Source of the DNA: Saprospiraceae bacterium
Lineage (GTDB): Bacteria; Bacteroidota; Bacteroidia; Chitinophagales; Saprospiraceae
Length of the DNA stretch: 64,000 nt
Assembly: GCA_016720635.1 (NCBI GenBank)
Contig: JADKKF010000013.1
Span: 62,001 to 126,000, forward strand
Direction of reading: 5' to 3'
Below the pieces are notes generated by a model. It did not search any database, was not told the origin of the DNA, and saw only the letters and a list, made by a program, of their open reading frames with translations. Position 1 is the stretch's first letter. Every line of letters begins with the position of its first letter. This document shows, in pieces, positions 26,729-35,920 of the stretch. The position numbers and the translations under genes are program-made.

Positions 26729-27703
26729 TTATTTTGAATTGGAATACCGAGCTAGCATGATTATAAAGTACGCGCTAATATCTCCAAGAATTGAAAAAAT
26801 TCGACATGCAATTAAAACACTTGCTATTTCACCACTAGAATATCCATAGTTTAAAATTAAAGCAGTTGAAATTGATTCTTTAACTCCAATTCCTCCTGGT
26901 ACCCCTGGAGTAAATATCACAGAATATGAGGCTAAAGTCAAACCGCAACTTATATTGATAAAATCAGAATATTTCAATGAAACATTTAAACAATGTGCAA
27001 TCAAAAAAAATATAACACCATTTATAAAAAAGTTCAATAATGAAAGGTTAATAGTTTTGAATATTAGTTTAGCAAATTTTTTTGTCAAAAAAAGCGGAAA
27101 AACGATTTTTATCTTTGTAAGCCACTCTATAATTAATTCTTTTTTGTAAATAAAAATTATTATACATAATATTCCTACAGAAAGGATGGCATAAAAGGCC
27201 AAATTAAAACCACTCCTAAAACTTAAGTTAAAACTTTTTGGAATCCACCATAATTTGAAAATATAAAAACTTGCTAGTATCAAAAATGGAACAAATAATG
27301 CGCATATAATTTCGAGAATTGAACTTGCAAATAGCTGTGTATTCGTCCAGCCATACTTTTTACCTATTATGTTGCGCCCAGCGTATTGTAGTACATTCCC
27401 CGGTAAATACTTAGCTATGTTGCTTTTTATATAAATATCGCAAGCATCTTTATATCGTATCTTTTTATTGCCAATGAATTCTAATAACAATTTCCAGTTA
27501 CAGGTAGCGATAAACGGTGCAAGTGAATTAGCAAAGACAAAAAATAAGATTAAAAATAAATACTCAAAAGTTGACTTGTCCGGAAATGATATGGCTGTGC
27601 TCTTCAATATCGAATAAATATACCAAAATGATAGGGCTGTTAAACCAAACCCTAGCCATCTCCCAATATAATTGAGGTATCTTAAAACTATAGCTTTATC
27701 CAA
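26729..27703 (-). CDS. Lysylphosphatidylglycerol-synthase-TM / flippase-like membrane protein
   Basis: 324 residues with about eight membrane helices. The family hallmarks are YLPGNVLQYAGRN (about 94-106) and the C-terminal TPGVPGGIGVKES. Members of this group are proposed lipid-linked-sugar flippases or accessory membrane proteins; the activity is not established. Its start overlaps the end of the fucosyltransferase gene by 16 bases, so they are co-translated. In this setting it could move a polyprenyl-linked sugar across the membrane. Confidence 0.82.
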   Translation of the reverse strand: MDKAIVLRYLNYIGRWLGFGLTALSFWYIYSILKSTAISFPDKSTFEYLFLILFFVFANSLAPFIATCNWKLLLEFIGNKKIRYKDACDIYIKSNIAKYLPGNVLQYAGRNIIGKKYGWTNTQLFASSILEIICALFVPFLILASFYIFKLWWIPKSFNLSFRSGFNLAFYAILSVGILCIIIFIYKKELIIEWLTKIKIVFPLFLTKKFAKLIFKTINLSLLNFFINGVIFFLIAHCLNVSLKYSDFINISCGLTLASYSVIFTPGVPGGIGVKESISTALILNYGYSSGEIASVLIACRIFSILGDISAYFIIMLARYSNSK

Positions 27704-28506
27704 GATTCGGGTATTAAATCTGGCTCTAAATAATTTTGCCCCTTAACCCACTTTGCTGGAGTAAAAACAAACTTTGAGGGGTTTTCATTTAACCAAGCTC
27801 CCCACCATGAAAAGGTGCTATTAGCTGTAATATTATGTTTACAATTTGACATCAGAATCATATCGTCATATCCATGAGAAACATCATTATGCGTGACAAA
27901 AATAGTTGGGACATCAGTCTTAAAATTGTCCATAACCCATTGATTATCATCGGAAAATACAAAAATCTTAATGCTGGGATATTGGGCTTTAATCAATTCC
28001 AAAGCATTATAATAATAATTCAAACTTATAGATTCAAAAAAAGAACTATTCTTTTTACTCAAATAATCTGAACGTCGTACATGAATAGAGACACTTTCTT
28101 CTCGACGCATTTCTTGACAAAGACTTTCACTAACCTTATTGTCAAAAATATAATTTCCTTTAATTTCTTGGACTAACTCGTTCCTAATTGGTTCAAAATA
28201 TTTCTCAGAATGCCAATAACCTACAAGGATTGTATTATTCTTAGTAAAATTAATATTTGGGTCAAATGCCATATTTTTTTCTCTAAAAATATTGAATCCA
28301 AATAGATTTATGTACTGCATAAGGGAAGTACATTTAATATCAATTTGAAAATTATGAAGTGCAAAAGGATGAATTTTATATTTGGGTAAAAGATAAAGCC
28401 TTTTTTCAATGTACAAGTCACAACCAAGCCTTTTGGCTTGATATCGTGCAGCGGCATATTGAAATAATTGATTACCTAATCCACCTAAGATGACACTAAC
28501 AATCAA
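27688..28506 (-). CDS. Alpha-1,2-fucosyltransferase-like (GT11)
   Basis: 272 residues, GT11 family. Motifs are ILGGLGNQLFQYAAARYQAK (N-terminal motif), SIHVRRSDYL (GDP-fucose binding, His142-Asp147) and NSTFSWWGAWLNE. It transfers fucose or a related GDP-activated sugar onto a glycan. It lies 2 bases downstream of the FkbM methyltransferase gene and overlaps the flippase-like gene. GDP-fucose synthesis genes are not visible in the window; a GDP-heptose donor cannot be excluded. Confidence 0.9.
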   Translation of the reverse strand: MIVSVILGGLGNQLFQYAAARYQAKRLGCDLYIEKRLYLLPKYKIHPFALHNFQIDIKCTSLMQYINLFGFNIFREKNMAFDPNINFTKNNTILVGYWHSEKYFEPIRNELVQEIKGNYIFDNKVSESLCQEMRREESVSIHVRRSDYLSKKNSSFFESISLNYYYNALELIKAQYPSIKIFVFSDDNQWVMDNFKTDVPTIFVTHNDVSHGYDDMILMSNCKHNITANSTFSWWGAWLNENPSKFVFTPAKWVKGQNYLEPDLIPESWIKL

Positions 28507-28508
28507 AG

Positions 28509-29210
28509 TTAATCTTTTTTGTAAACATAAATTTTATTAATTTCCGTTGTATGATGCATCTGATATCGATTTATTTCTAATAAATCACTTATTCTTTTAT
28601 CATTACCTTCAACCATTATCAAAGAAGGTTTATTTTTTAAAAGATTCAAGCTTTGCAAAACCTCCAAATCAAAATTTTCTGTATCAATTGAAATAAAATC
28701 AATTGTTTTACCATTTAATTCATTATCGATTAATTCTTCAAGCGGTACCACTGGAACAGTTCGAGTTTCTACAAGATGAAACCCCGCATTCTTATATTCT
28801 TCCATTTGTACTTTTGAAAAGGTTGATAATGTATCTGGAAAAAATATATAAAACAACAAATCACTTTTTTCCAGAGCTACCCCCATATTGATGTTTTTAT
28901 CTTTGGGCCTTGCTACTAAAAATTTTTCTATCAAATATGGATTGGGCTCAATATTGACACCTGTCCAACCTTTATCGTAAAATCGTTTGGTATTACTAAA
29001 CCTTACAGGATCATTCGCACCAATATCTATATAAACTCCTGAAGTTTTACCTTTAAAAAATTTGTCAATCACCAAATCCTCGCCACATTGAGCATAGGAA
29101 TTATTTAATAAATTTGAGTAGAATCTATACCAAGTTTCTTTCAAACCTGCTTGTATAAAGTGCTTTAATCCATATATTCTATATTTTTTAATAATCTCAT
29201 CAAAATTCAT
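28509..29210 (-). CDS. FkbM-family methyltransferase
   Basis: 233 residues. The SAM loop is YIDIGANDPVRFSNTKRFY (about 55-73), and the FkbM pattern includes GWTGVNIEPNP and FISIDTENFDLEVLQSL. Family members O-methylate sugars of surface glycans and natural products. It starts 9 bases after the DUF268 gene and ends 2 bases before GT11, within one operon. Confidence 0.9.
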   Translation of the reverse strand: MNFDEIIKKYRIYGLKHFIQAGLKETWYRFYSNLLNNSYAQCGEDLVIDKFFKGKTSGVYIDIGANDPVRFSNTKRFYDKGWTGVNIEPNPYLIEKFLVARPKDKNINMGVALEKSDLLFYIFFPDTLSTFSKVQMEEYKNAGFHLVETRTVPVVPLEELIDNELNGKTIDFISIDTENFDLEVLQSLNLLKNKPSLIMVEGNDKRISDLLEINRYQMHHTTEINKIYVYKKD

Positions 29211-29219
29211 TTCTATTAT

Positions 29220-29969
29220 TTATTTTTTAAACAAAAAGCACCCACATCCATACTCTTCCAAATCGGCAACAAATTCACTTGCATTAATTGTAATTGCACC
29301 ATCTTCTTCATATTCGTGTATTAACGAAAATTCTACCAAAGTCAAATCCTTGAATAAATTTATTATTTGGTCGTATGAGTATATACGCATTCCATTAAAC
29401 AGTAATTTTTTCTTACCTATGGGTGTCACAAAAATTAAATACCCACCTAGTGCTACAACCCTTTTTAGTTCATTTATCGCTTTGATATCCCCATCAGGGT
29501 CAATAGGATCGCCATACCGTCCTAGACCAATATGCTCGATTGTATGCATACAAGACAAAGAGTGAATAGAATTGGATTCAAAATGCAATGAAGTCAAATT
29601 AGCACTCTGTGAAGTTAGCCCATCCAAATGAAGATTAGCCGGCCGATAATCATAAAAAGCAACTGGCACAAAAGCTGATACAATACTACAAAATGACAAA
29701 CTCGAAGAAATATCAACATGCTTTGGTGGATTTATTTCCTTCACTTTTCTTGCGGCCCAAGCTGTGTGATATATATAATGCCGATCAAATGGAGTAGAGA
29801 TTGTTTTATCGAAGATAAAAGGCCAAGAATCCCAAAAAGTTAACTCAAACCTTTTAGATTGATCCTTAGATTTGTACTTAAAATAGTCTTTTAACACAAA
29901 AGGGAAAAATAATACTCGTGAAATTATTCGCCGACAATGTTTTATAAATTTAAATGTTGATTTTTGCAT
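29220..29969 (-). CDS. DUF268 methyltransferase-like protein
   Basis: 249 residues matching DUF268, a SAM-methyltransferase-like family of glycan loci. Landmarks are the FDRHYIYHTAWAARKV segment, HVDISSSL in the nucleotide loop, HTIEHIGLGRYGDPIDPDGD and GGYLIFVTPIGKKKL. The stop overlaps the upstream neighbour pattern tightly (its ATG shares bases with the stop of DUF2304). The reaction is unknown; the fold suggests methyl transfer or a related chemistry. Confidence 0.8.
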   Translation of the reverse strand: MQKSTFKFIKHCRRIISRVLFFPFVLKDYFKYKSKDQSKRFELTFWDSWPFIFDKTISTPFDRHYIYHTAWAARKVKEINPPKHVDISSSLSFCSIVSAFVPVAFYDYRPANLHLDGLTSQSANLTSLHFESNSIHSLSCMHTIEHIGLGRYGDPIDPDGDIKAINELKRVVALGGYLIFVTPIGKKKLLFNGMRIYSYDQIINLFKDLTLVEFSLIHEYEEDGAITINASEFVADLEEYGCGCFLFKK

Positions 29970-30307
29970 TATTTAATAAATTTCTCAATTTTATTCATAA
30001 TTAAAGCATTCTGTTGTGCCAATTCTTTAACCCGTTCTTCCAAACCATTTATTTGCTGTTCTTTTCGAAGCAAAATTAAAATAATTGCAAAAAATGTCAA
30101 TAAAAATAAGGCAGTTGGTTGGTAATATACTCCTAAAAACCTAGCTATGAAATCCAAAAGCCCTGGAAACACCGCAAATACCAAGACTATCGCTCCAGCA
30201 AAAATCCACATAAGACTTTCACGTTCTGAAAATTGCTTGTTCTTAACCTTGATCAGGATATAAACAAGCAAACAAAATCCAAGTATAATGAAAGCTAACT
30301 GATTCAT
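29969..30307 (-). CDS. DUF2304 small membrane protein
   Basis: 112 residues with three membrane helices and a charged helical tail (EEQINGLEERVKEL region). DUF2304 proteins are usually beside DPM1-like GT2 genes, as here: the start overlaps the GT2 stop by 4 bases. They are assumed to help make or move polyprenyl-phosphate sugars; this is family knowledge by association, not shown by the sequence. Confidence 0.85.
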   Translation of the reverse strand: MNQLAFIILGFCLLVYILIKVKNKQFSERESLMWIFAGAIVLVFAVFPGLLDFIARFLGVYYQPTALFLLTFFAIILILLRKEQQINGLEERVKELAQQNALIMNKIEKFIK

Positions 30308-31047
30308 TTTATTGATTTTTGATGGTGAAACATTGACGCCCCATACTGAATGATAATCATAAATATACTATAAAACATATGAACCATATAGAATAAAGGG
30401 TTCCAAAAACCAGCATGCATGCTTACTCCAAATATCCTCAATTGCATTTTAACTGGCACCTCTCTTACTTTAAATCCTTCCAAAATCATCTGAATGACCA
30501 AATTGGCATCAGGATACCTAGGATAAGCGCCCATTTTTGCATATCTGCTGAAAACTTCCTTCTTCAAAATCTGAAACCCTGAAGTTGGATCCGTAATTTT
30601 TTCTCCACAAATCATATTTATTAAGAGCGTAAAGATCTTCGTCCCGAGGCTTCTTAGCAATCCATGTTTATATCCAGAATTAAGGATAAATCTCGAACCA
30701 ATGACGATATCTGCATCATTTTCTGCCTGAGCATTCAATAGTTTTTGTATTTCTGTGGGTATATGTTGACCATCACCATCAAATTGAATTACAAAGTCAA
30801 AATTGTGCTCAATGGCGTATTTGAATCCAGTCTGAAGAGCCCCACTGTATCCTAAATTAAACGGCAGAGACAAGAAGCAAATTTTATTTTCCCTTAAAAC
30901 TTGCTCTGTGTTATCAGTAGAACTATCATTTATTGCCAAAATATCAGCATTCAATCTAGTGGCTCCAATAAATTCAGTTAAATCTTCAAATACTTTAACG
31001 ATATTTAAAGCCTCATTATAACACGGAATAATAATCAGATATCTCAT
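30304..31047 (-). CDS. DPM1-like polyprenyl-phosphate glycosyltransferase (GT2)
   Basis: 247 residues, soluble GT-A fold. The N-terminus is IIPCYNEALNI, then AINDSSTDNT (metal/nucleotide), QFDGDGQH (DxD at about 92-94), and the C-terminal amphipathic segment with MQLRIFGVSMHAG. Likely product: a sugar-phosphoryl-polyprenol for use by a GT-C enzyme. It lies 7 bases after the large membrane protein gene, which is a fitting partner. Confidence 0.88.
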   Translation of the reverse strand: MRYLIIIPCYNEALNIVKVFEDLTEFIGATRLNADILAINDSSTDNTEQVLRENKICFLSLPFNLGYSGALQTGFKYAIEHNFDFVIQFDGDGQHIPTEIQKLLNAQAENDADIVIGSRFILNSGYKHGLLRSLGTKIFTLLINMICGEKITDPTSGFQILKKEVFSRYAKMGAYPRYPDANLVIQMILEGFKVREVPVKMQLRIFGVSMHAGFWNPLFYMVHMFYSIFMIIIQYGASMFHHQKSIK

Positions 31048-31054
31048 TCGAGAT

Positions 31055-33076
31055 TTAGTTGGTTATTTCATAAATGGAGGTGACACCTTTGCTCAAAAGT
31101 TTCATGCACCTAATTTCAGCAGGTTGGGGCTCATAAGTAAACATTACGTATTTTACACCTGTCTTTTTCAACTTATCTGAGCAAGGGTCAAGGAACAAGG
31201 AATAAGTGTCATTGACGACGTTATTCTCATTCAATTTAAAAACCACTGAATCAGTTCCTGTAATATAAGGTGCAACATTTATATAACCACCTCGATTATA
31301 AATATTGATGTCTTTTTTCTCTGGGTCTAAATGCTTGAAATCATCCAAGTTCGGTGGATTTTTCACTCCATTAAAAATATTTACATTTGCCCCGAATAAT
31401 ACCGCAGCATAGCGAACATTTCCAAAAACTATCCATTTCGCATTATTATCAAGATTAGGGATAGATTTTACTTGTGTAATGACTGGATGTTTTAGCAAAG
31501 GGCGAAGACCCTTCATCAGTGGATTCACTTTGATATTTGGGAAAAGATAAATTAAAACTATACTTGAAAAGATTACATTGCGATAAGGTATATCTGCACA
31601 AGAAGCAACTAAATACAAGCAGGCAAATAACATTGACATAGACAAAATTTGTCCGGTTGTAAAAAAATTTTTAACCTCTGCATTAGTAAATGTTAAAATC
31701 ATATAAAGAAATACAAATGAAACCACAAATAGGATTGCTTTGTCATATAAATTGTTATTGAAAAAACTTATTTTTATCTTATGGGACAAAAAAATGACAG
31801 TAAAGAGTATATTAGCTATCCCGATTATTGGCAATAATCTGTACGAAGGTATATGATTGAGTAGCGTGGCTTTTGCTATAAAATTTGGTAATCCAAAATT
31901 CATCCAAACCAACCAAAAAATTAAAAATATAAAAAATACTAAATAAAAATAGTTAATGTTCAGTTTGTTTTTAATGACGGAAATAAAATAAAAAATTAAT
32001 ATCGGAAAGAACATTAGAAAACCACTAGCTTCACAGATGTTTAACCATTTTTCAGGATAATGATTATCCGTCATGAAAATACCTAAATATTCTGAAAATA
32101 ACTTTGTTAAATCAAAATCCCCACCCAAATTTACACGCTTGCCCGGATAGGAAGTTTCAGTAATTAATTTGGCCGTAGATCTAATATCAAAATAATATAA
32201 CAATATTAGAATTCCAACAAAAAGGGTTGATAGACTTAAAATTAATATTTTTTCTGTTTTTAAGTTATGCCATTTAATTGAATCCCAATTTTGGAATAAA
32301 TATCCAAAAGTGAACAATAGCCCAATATATCCCAATGCAATTGTCCATGGTGGGTACATAATTGTGATAAAAGTGTAAGCTCCAATTATAAAAAGGAGGC
32401 CAAAGACATATATTTCATATTTCTTTTTTGTAAAAATGATTATTAGGAATGAAGAAATTGCCAGCAAAACATAACTCAACATTTCGCCAAGATTGTTAGA
32501 CCACCATTGTTGAGCTGAACTCAAAAACAACCAAAATGCACCAAAAAATGAAAGTAAAAAATTACTTTTGGTAAAAATCATAAAAAATAAAAAAGCAGTA
32601 GCAAGTAATCCAAAGATTTTTAGATTCCAATCAAATGAGTATCCCCTCTCAAAATCTAAAAAATGATACCCCCATAATTTAGGTCGAAATAAATCTCGTA
32701 TTGAATTTGTTGGTAGAGCTGAACAAATCAAAGCAGCTTTACCTGCCCCCATTGAATAAATTGAATCAGCAAATTTATTTTGATAAGAATTATAGAGCAT
32801 GGGCAACCAAACTTGCCATTCATCTTGTCTTATGCCCCTGGGCTGACCGAAAATTAATTCAGACTTTGGTGGGTTTTTATTACTAAAAACAATGTCATGC
32901 ATTCCAACTGAACTCCCACTAAATTTAAGTGCTACAAAAAGGAAAAAACCAAACGCGAGTAAGCACAAAAATATCTTTGACATACGATTTAAGTGCAGAA
33001 TATTATCATTCTTTTCAACCACCACTTCTGGTAAGTCTATTTTCTTTTTTGTTATTTTAGTTGATTTAGCGCTCAT
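31055..33076 (-). CDS. Large polytopic membrane protein, GT-C-like
   Basis: 673 residues. After a basic, lysine-rich cytoplasmic N-terminus (about 1-32) come about twelve membrane helices. The first extracytoplasmic loop has GQPRGIRQDEWQVWLPM, then SSAQQWWSNN; such acidic/aromatic loops are typical of GT-C transferases (EMT, PMT, YfhO-like). The C-terminal 150 residues are soluble. I assign no named family. With the neighbouring DPM1-like GT2 it may transfer a sugar from a polyprenyl phosphate to a glycan or protein outside the membrane (inference). Confidence 0.7.
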   Translation of the reverse strand: MSAKSTKITKKKIDLPEVVVEKNDNILHLNRMSKIFLCLLAFGFFLFVALKFSGSSVGMHDIVFSNKNPPKSELIFGQPRGIRQDEWQVWLPMLYNSYQNKFADSIYSMGAGKAALICSALPTNSIRDLFRPKLWGYHFLDFERGYSFDWNLKIFGLLATAFLFFMIFTKSNFLLSFFGAFWLFLSSAQQWWSNNLGEMLSYVLLAISSFLIIIFTKKKYEIYVFGLLFIIGAYTFITIMYPPWTIALGYIGLLFTFGYLFQNWDSIKWHNLKTEKILILSLSTLFVGILILLYYFDIRSTAKLITETSYPGKRVNLGGDFDLTKLFSEYLGIFMTDNHYPEKWLNICEASGFLMFFPILIFYFISVIKNKLNINYFYLVFFIFLIFWLVWMNFGLPNFIAKATLLNHIPSYRLLPIIGIANILFTVIFLSHKIKISFFNNNLYDKAILFVVSFVFLYMILTFTNAEVKNFFTTGQILSMSMLFACLYLVASCADIPYRNVIFSSIVLIYLFPNIKVNPLMKGLRPLLKHPVITQVKSIPNLDNNAKWIVFGNVRYAAVLFGANVNIFNGVKNPPNLDDFKHLDPEKKDINIYNRGGYINVAPYITGTDSVVFKLNENNVVNDTYSLFLDPCSDKLKKTGVKYVMFTYEPQPAEIRCMKLLSKGVTSIYEITN

Positions 33077-33108
33077 ATTTTAAAAAAATTAAAAATAAAA
33101 TTGCGTAT

Positions 33109-33137
33109 TTTGCAATTCAGAAAATTTTATTATATTG
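33109..33137 (+). promoter_or_regulatory. Candidate promoter for the CHU_C gene at 33185
   Basis: TTTG at 33109-33112 and TATATTG at 33131-33137, 18 bases apart, nearly match TTTG/TAnnTTTG (the -7 is one T short). It falls inside the open-frame extension upstream of ATG 33185, which supports the downstream start. Confidence 0.45.
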
Positions 33138-33184
33138 CGACGACAAATATACAATTATTCTATTTAGCATTTACCTTATCTACG

Positions 33185-34882
33185 ATGAAATATTTACTTT
33201 TTTTTACATACGTTTGTATTTTTTTACCCCTAAATGCCCGTGCAGAGGGAGAATTGGACACGCTTGTCTGTCCTGATTTAATTATAAATGCTGATTCCAT
33301 TCAGTGTCTAAGTGTCCCATTTGAAGTGAGTACTACCAGTGGATTTGATGAATATATTTGGTCTCCTTCTTCCTTATTTTCTAACACAACTACTAATCCA
33401 ACGCTTGTCACAATCGATAACCCTGAACAGATCAAAGTAACTGCTATAAAATACGGTGAAAACTTGATCACAAACGGTAATTTCAATTCTGTTTTTATTG
33501 ATTTTCAATCAGATTATAGGTCAACTGCAACTAATATATCAGAAGGGGAATTTAAAATAACAAATGATCCCAATTCATGGAATGGAGGATTGTCCAATTG
33601 CAATGATCATACTGGGAATAATATTGGAATGATGGTCATAAATGGTGCGCCCGTTTTGAATCAAAAGATTTGGGAAAAAACGGTTACAGTTAAGCCAAAT
33701 ACTCCATATCAATTTTCTCTTTGGGTACAAAAACTACACATAAATAATGGGCCTATTGTGAGTATTTCTATAAATGGGGTAGCAATTGGAGAAAATATCA
33801 GTCTTAATGGTTCCACCTGCCGTTGGACTAATTTTTATAAATTATGGAATTCTGCATCCGCAACCCAAGCAAAAATCACAGTTGAAAATTTCAATCCTTC
33901 ACTTGATGGCAATGACTTTGCTTTGGATGATATTTTTTTTGGTGAAATATGCCGTAAAGAGGTCACCAAGACTATTCGGCCCTTTGCGCTTGATTCAATT
34001 GGGGTGGTACATAGAGTTTGCTCAAAATTAGGAAGCGCAACTGCTTATCACCCATTTTTAAATAACACGGATATTAATTATTTTTTAAACGTAACAACCC
34101 CATTAACAACAAACCAAGCTCCAAATTTGGCTGCTGGAATTTATGCCTTTACAGCAAATTATAAGGCGTGCAGCGATACAAAACCTTTTATAATAAGAGA
34201 CCTCAGAGATAATATAGTTTTGGATATCGAAGATATTCAAGAAAATAATTGCAGCCATCTCGGAGCTCTGGATTTCTCCATTAATGGAAGTCCAAATAAT
34301 GAAATTCCTATCAGCAACAAAATGACTTTAAATGGTAAAGAAATAACCATCACAAACCCCATTACAAACCTTGTGGCTGGGGCTTACAAACTTATATTAG
34401 AGAGCAATGTTTCGTGTTTTGATACGCTTGACTTTGAAATTCCTGACGAAAGAACTACCATTGTCGTTGATGTAGATCATACCATTTGCAACGGATCGAC
34501 CCCATATTTTTTTAATGATCATATCTATACGAATCCAGGTATTTACTTCGATACTTTAAACTCTGTAAACAATTGCGATTCGGTGGTTATTACCCATTTG
34601 GATCACTTTGTAAAGCCAATTTATATCCCGAATTGTTTTACCCCTAATGAAGACGGTATCAACGATGTTTTTAAAATCGGTAGTGAAACTCCAATGGATA
34701 TCAATATGAATATTTTTGATAAATGGGGCAATAACGTCTTTTCTGCAAAAGGTGAAAATATTGAGTGGAATGGAAAATTTGGGAAATCAAGATGCCATGG
34801 AGGCGTCTATTTATACACTATAGCCATCGAGTGCAACGGTGAGAAAATTCCTCAAATTGGCACTATCACTTTAATAGAATAA
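33185..34882 (+). CDS. Surface protein with CHU_C (gliding-type) C-terminal domain
   Basis: 565 residues from ATG 33185, which gives a signal peptide (MKYLLFFTYVCIFLPLNARA). The open frame extends to 33101, but that stretch holds the promoter. Middle region: a cysteine-bearing Ig-like domain, then a carbohydrate-binding-like jelly roll (NLITNGNFNSVF, then DFALDDIFF), then two more Ig-like parts. The C-terminus (PNCFTPNEDGINDVFKIG to GVYLYTIAIECNG) is the CHU_C T9SS type B signal. A secreted adhesin or matrix protein; the ligand is unknown. Convergent with the luxC-like gene 15 bases downstream. Confidence 0.82.
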   Translation: MKYLLFFTYVCIFLPLNARAEGELDTLVCPDLIINADSIQCLSVPFEVSTTSGFDEYIWSPSSLFSNTTTNPTLVTIDNPEQIKVTAIKYGENLITNGNFNSVFIDFQSDYRSTATNISEGEFKITNDPNSWNGGLSNCNDHTGNNIGMMVINGAPVLNQKIWEKTVTVKPNTPYQFSLWVQKLHINNGPIVSISINGVAIGENISLNGSTCRWTNFYKLWNSASATQAKITVENFNPSLDGNDFALDDIFFGEICRKEVTKTIRPFALDSIGVVHRVCSKLGSATAYHPFLNNTDINYFLNVTTPLTTNQAPNLAAGIYAFTANYKACSDTKPFIIRDLRDNIVLDIEDIQENNCSHLGALDFSINGSPNNEIPISNKMTLNGKEITITNPITNLVAGAYKLILESNVSCFDTLDFEIPDERTTIVVDVDHTICNGSTPYFFNDHIYTNPGIYFDTLNSVNNCDSVVITHLDHFVKPIYIPNCFTPNEDGINDVFKIGSETPMDINMNIFDKWGNNVFSAKGENIEWNGKFGKSRCHGGVYLYTIAIECNGEKIPQIGTITLIE

Positions 34883-34897
34883 AATATTAATTTTTCA

Positions 34898-35920
34898 CTA
34901 ACTATTTAGGCTTTGCAAAAACCGAAGGGTATCCACACCATCTGCAAAATCATCCAACTTAGGCTTTTGGCCAGATCCAAGTGAGAAGACAAGATGGCCA
35001 AGGATGGGCTGATTGCACATTATACATTGAATATGGGCTGAAATAGACCTTAGTTCAGTTTCTAAGACATTGAGGTCCTGATAATATTCATAATGCATTA
35101 CCCCAATGCGCGAGTGTAAAGATTTACTTTCAGTAAAAATAATATTGGAATTGGCGTTATGAGGAATTTTATTCATCAAGTATAAGGTGTAATTGTAATC
35201 AAAATTATTCTTATACTTATTATGATCCATGATGAAATCATAGGCTTTCCAAGCAGCTTTGAGTCTTTCAAAACTATAATTTTCAGGAATATAAATTTTT
35301 GAAATATTCCTACATCCTTGACCAAAATATTGAAATGCATCAGTTCCCAATTGCGCCAATTCTTCTTCAGATTCGTTTCCAGATAGAATGCCAATGGAAG
35401 TTCTATTTTTTCGAATAATGTTTGGATATTTCCCAAAATAATATTCAAAATAAGTAGCTGAGTTGTCCGAACCAGTGGCAATGATTGCATCAACTGAAGT
35501 CATTCTCTCAACAAATTCAAAATACTTAGCCACTTCAGGACAAATTGAAATCCAATTTCTAAAAATATAAGGCAACAATACGCTGTCTTTGTCATAAAGC
35601 TTTAAGACACTAATATTTCCAGTCAAAAAAACGCACAAAAAGTCATGAAAGCATACTAGAGGAATGTTGCCAGCGCATACTATACCGATGCGCATTGCTG
35701 GATTTTCTTCCAATTGGTAACCACTTAGCCATTGACTTATTAAGCTTGTGTCTAAATAATTAAGTTCTATTTGATGTAAAGAAGATTGAACAAAACTTGG
35801 GATAAACCATGGATTTTTAGCAACGGTCGTCGAATAAATTTCATGGTCTGGATTGGTATTCAAGTCTTTGAAAATTCGCTGTAGATGCCTAAGCGCATCA
35901 ATGCGTTCACTTAAGACCAT
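34898..35920 (-). CDS. LuxC-like acyl-CoA reductase
   Basis: 340 residues of the LuxC/acyl-CoA reductase family (aldehyde dehydrogenase fold). Visible are RIGIVCAGNIPLV, IIATGSDNSATYFEYYFGKYPNIIRKNR (nucleotide region, quoted in part), and GQGCRNISKIYIPENY, where Cys of GQGCRN is the active-site thiol. It would reduce fatty acyl-CoA to aldehyde. This lone copy without luxE or luxAB is common in Bacteroidota. It overlaps the upstream DUF1415 gene by 14 bases. Confidence 0.85.
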   Translation of the reverse strand: MVLSERIDALRHLQRIFKDLNTNPDHEIYSTTVAKNPWFIPSFVQSSLHQIELNYLDTSLISQWLSGYQLEENPAMRIGIVCAGNIPLVCFHDFLCVFLTGNISVLKLYDKDSVLLPYIFRNWISICPEVAKYFEFVERMTSVDAIIATGSDNSATYFEYYFGKYPNIIRKNRTSIGILSGNESEEELAQLGTDAFQYFGQGCRNISKIYIPENYSFERLKAAWKAYDFIMDHNKYKNNFDYNYTLYLMNKIPHNANSNIIFTESKSLHSRIGVMHYEYYQDLNVLETELRSISAHIQCIMCNQPILGHLVFSLGSGQKPKLDDFADGVDTLRFLQSLNS

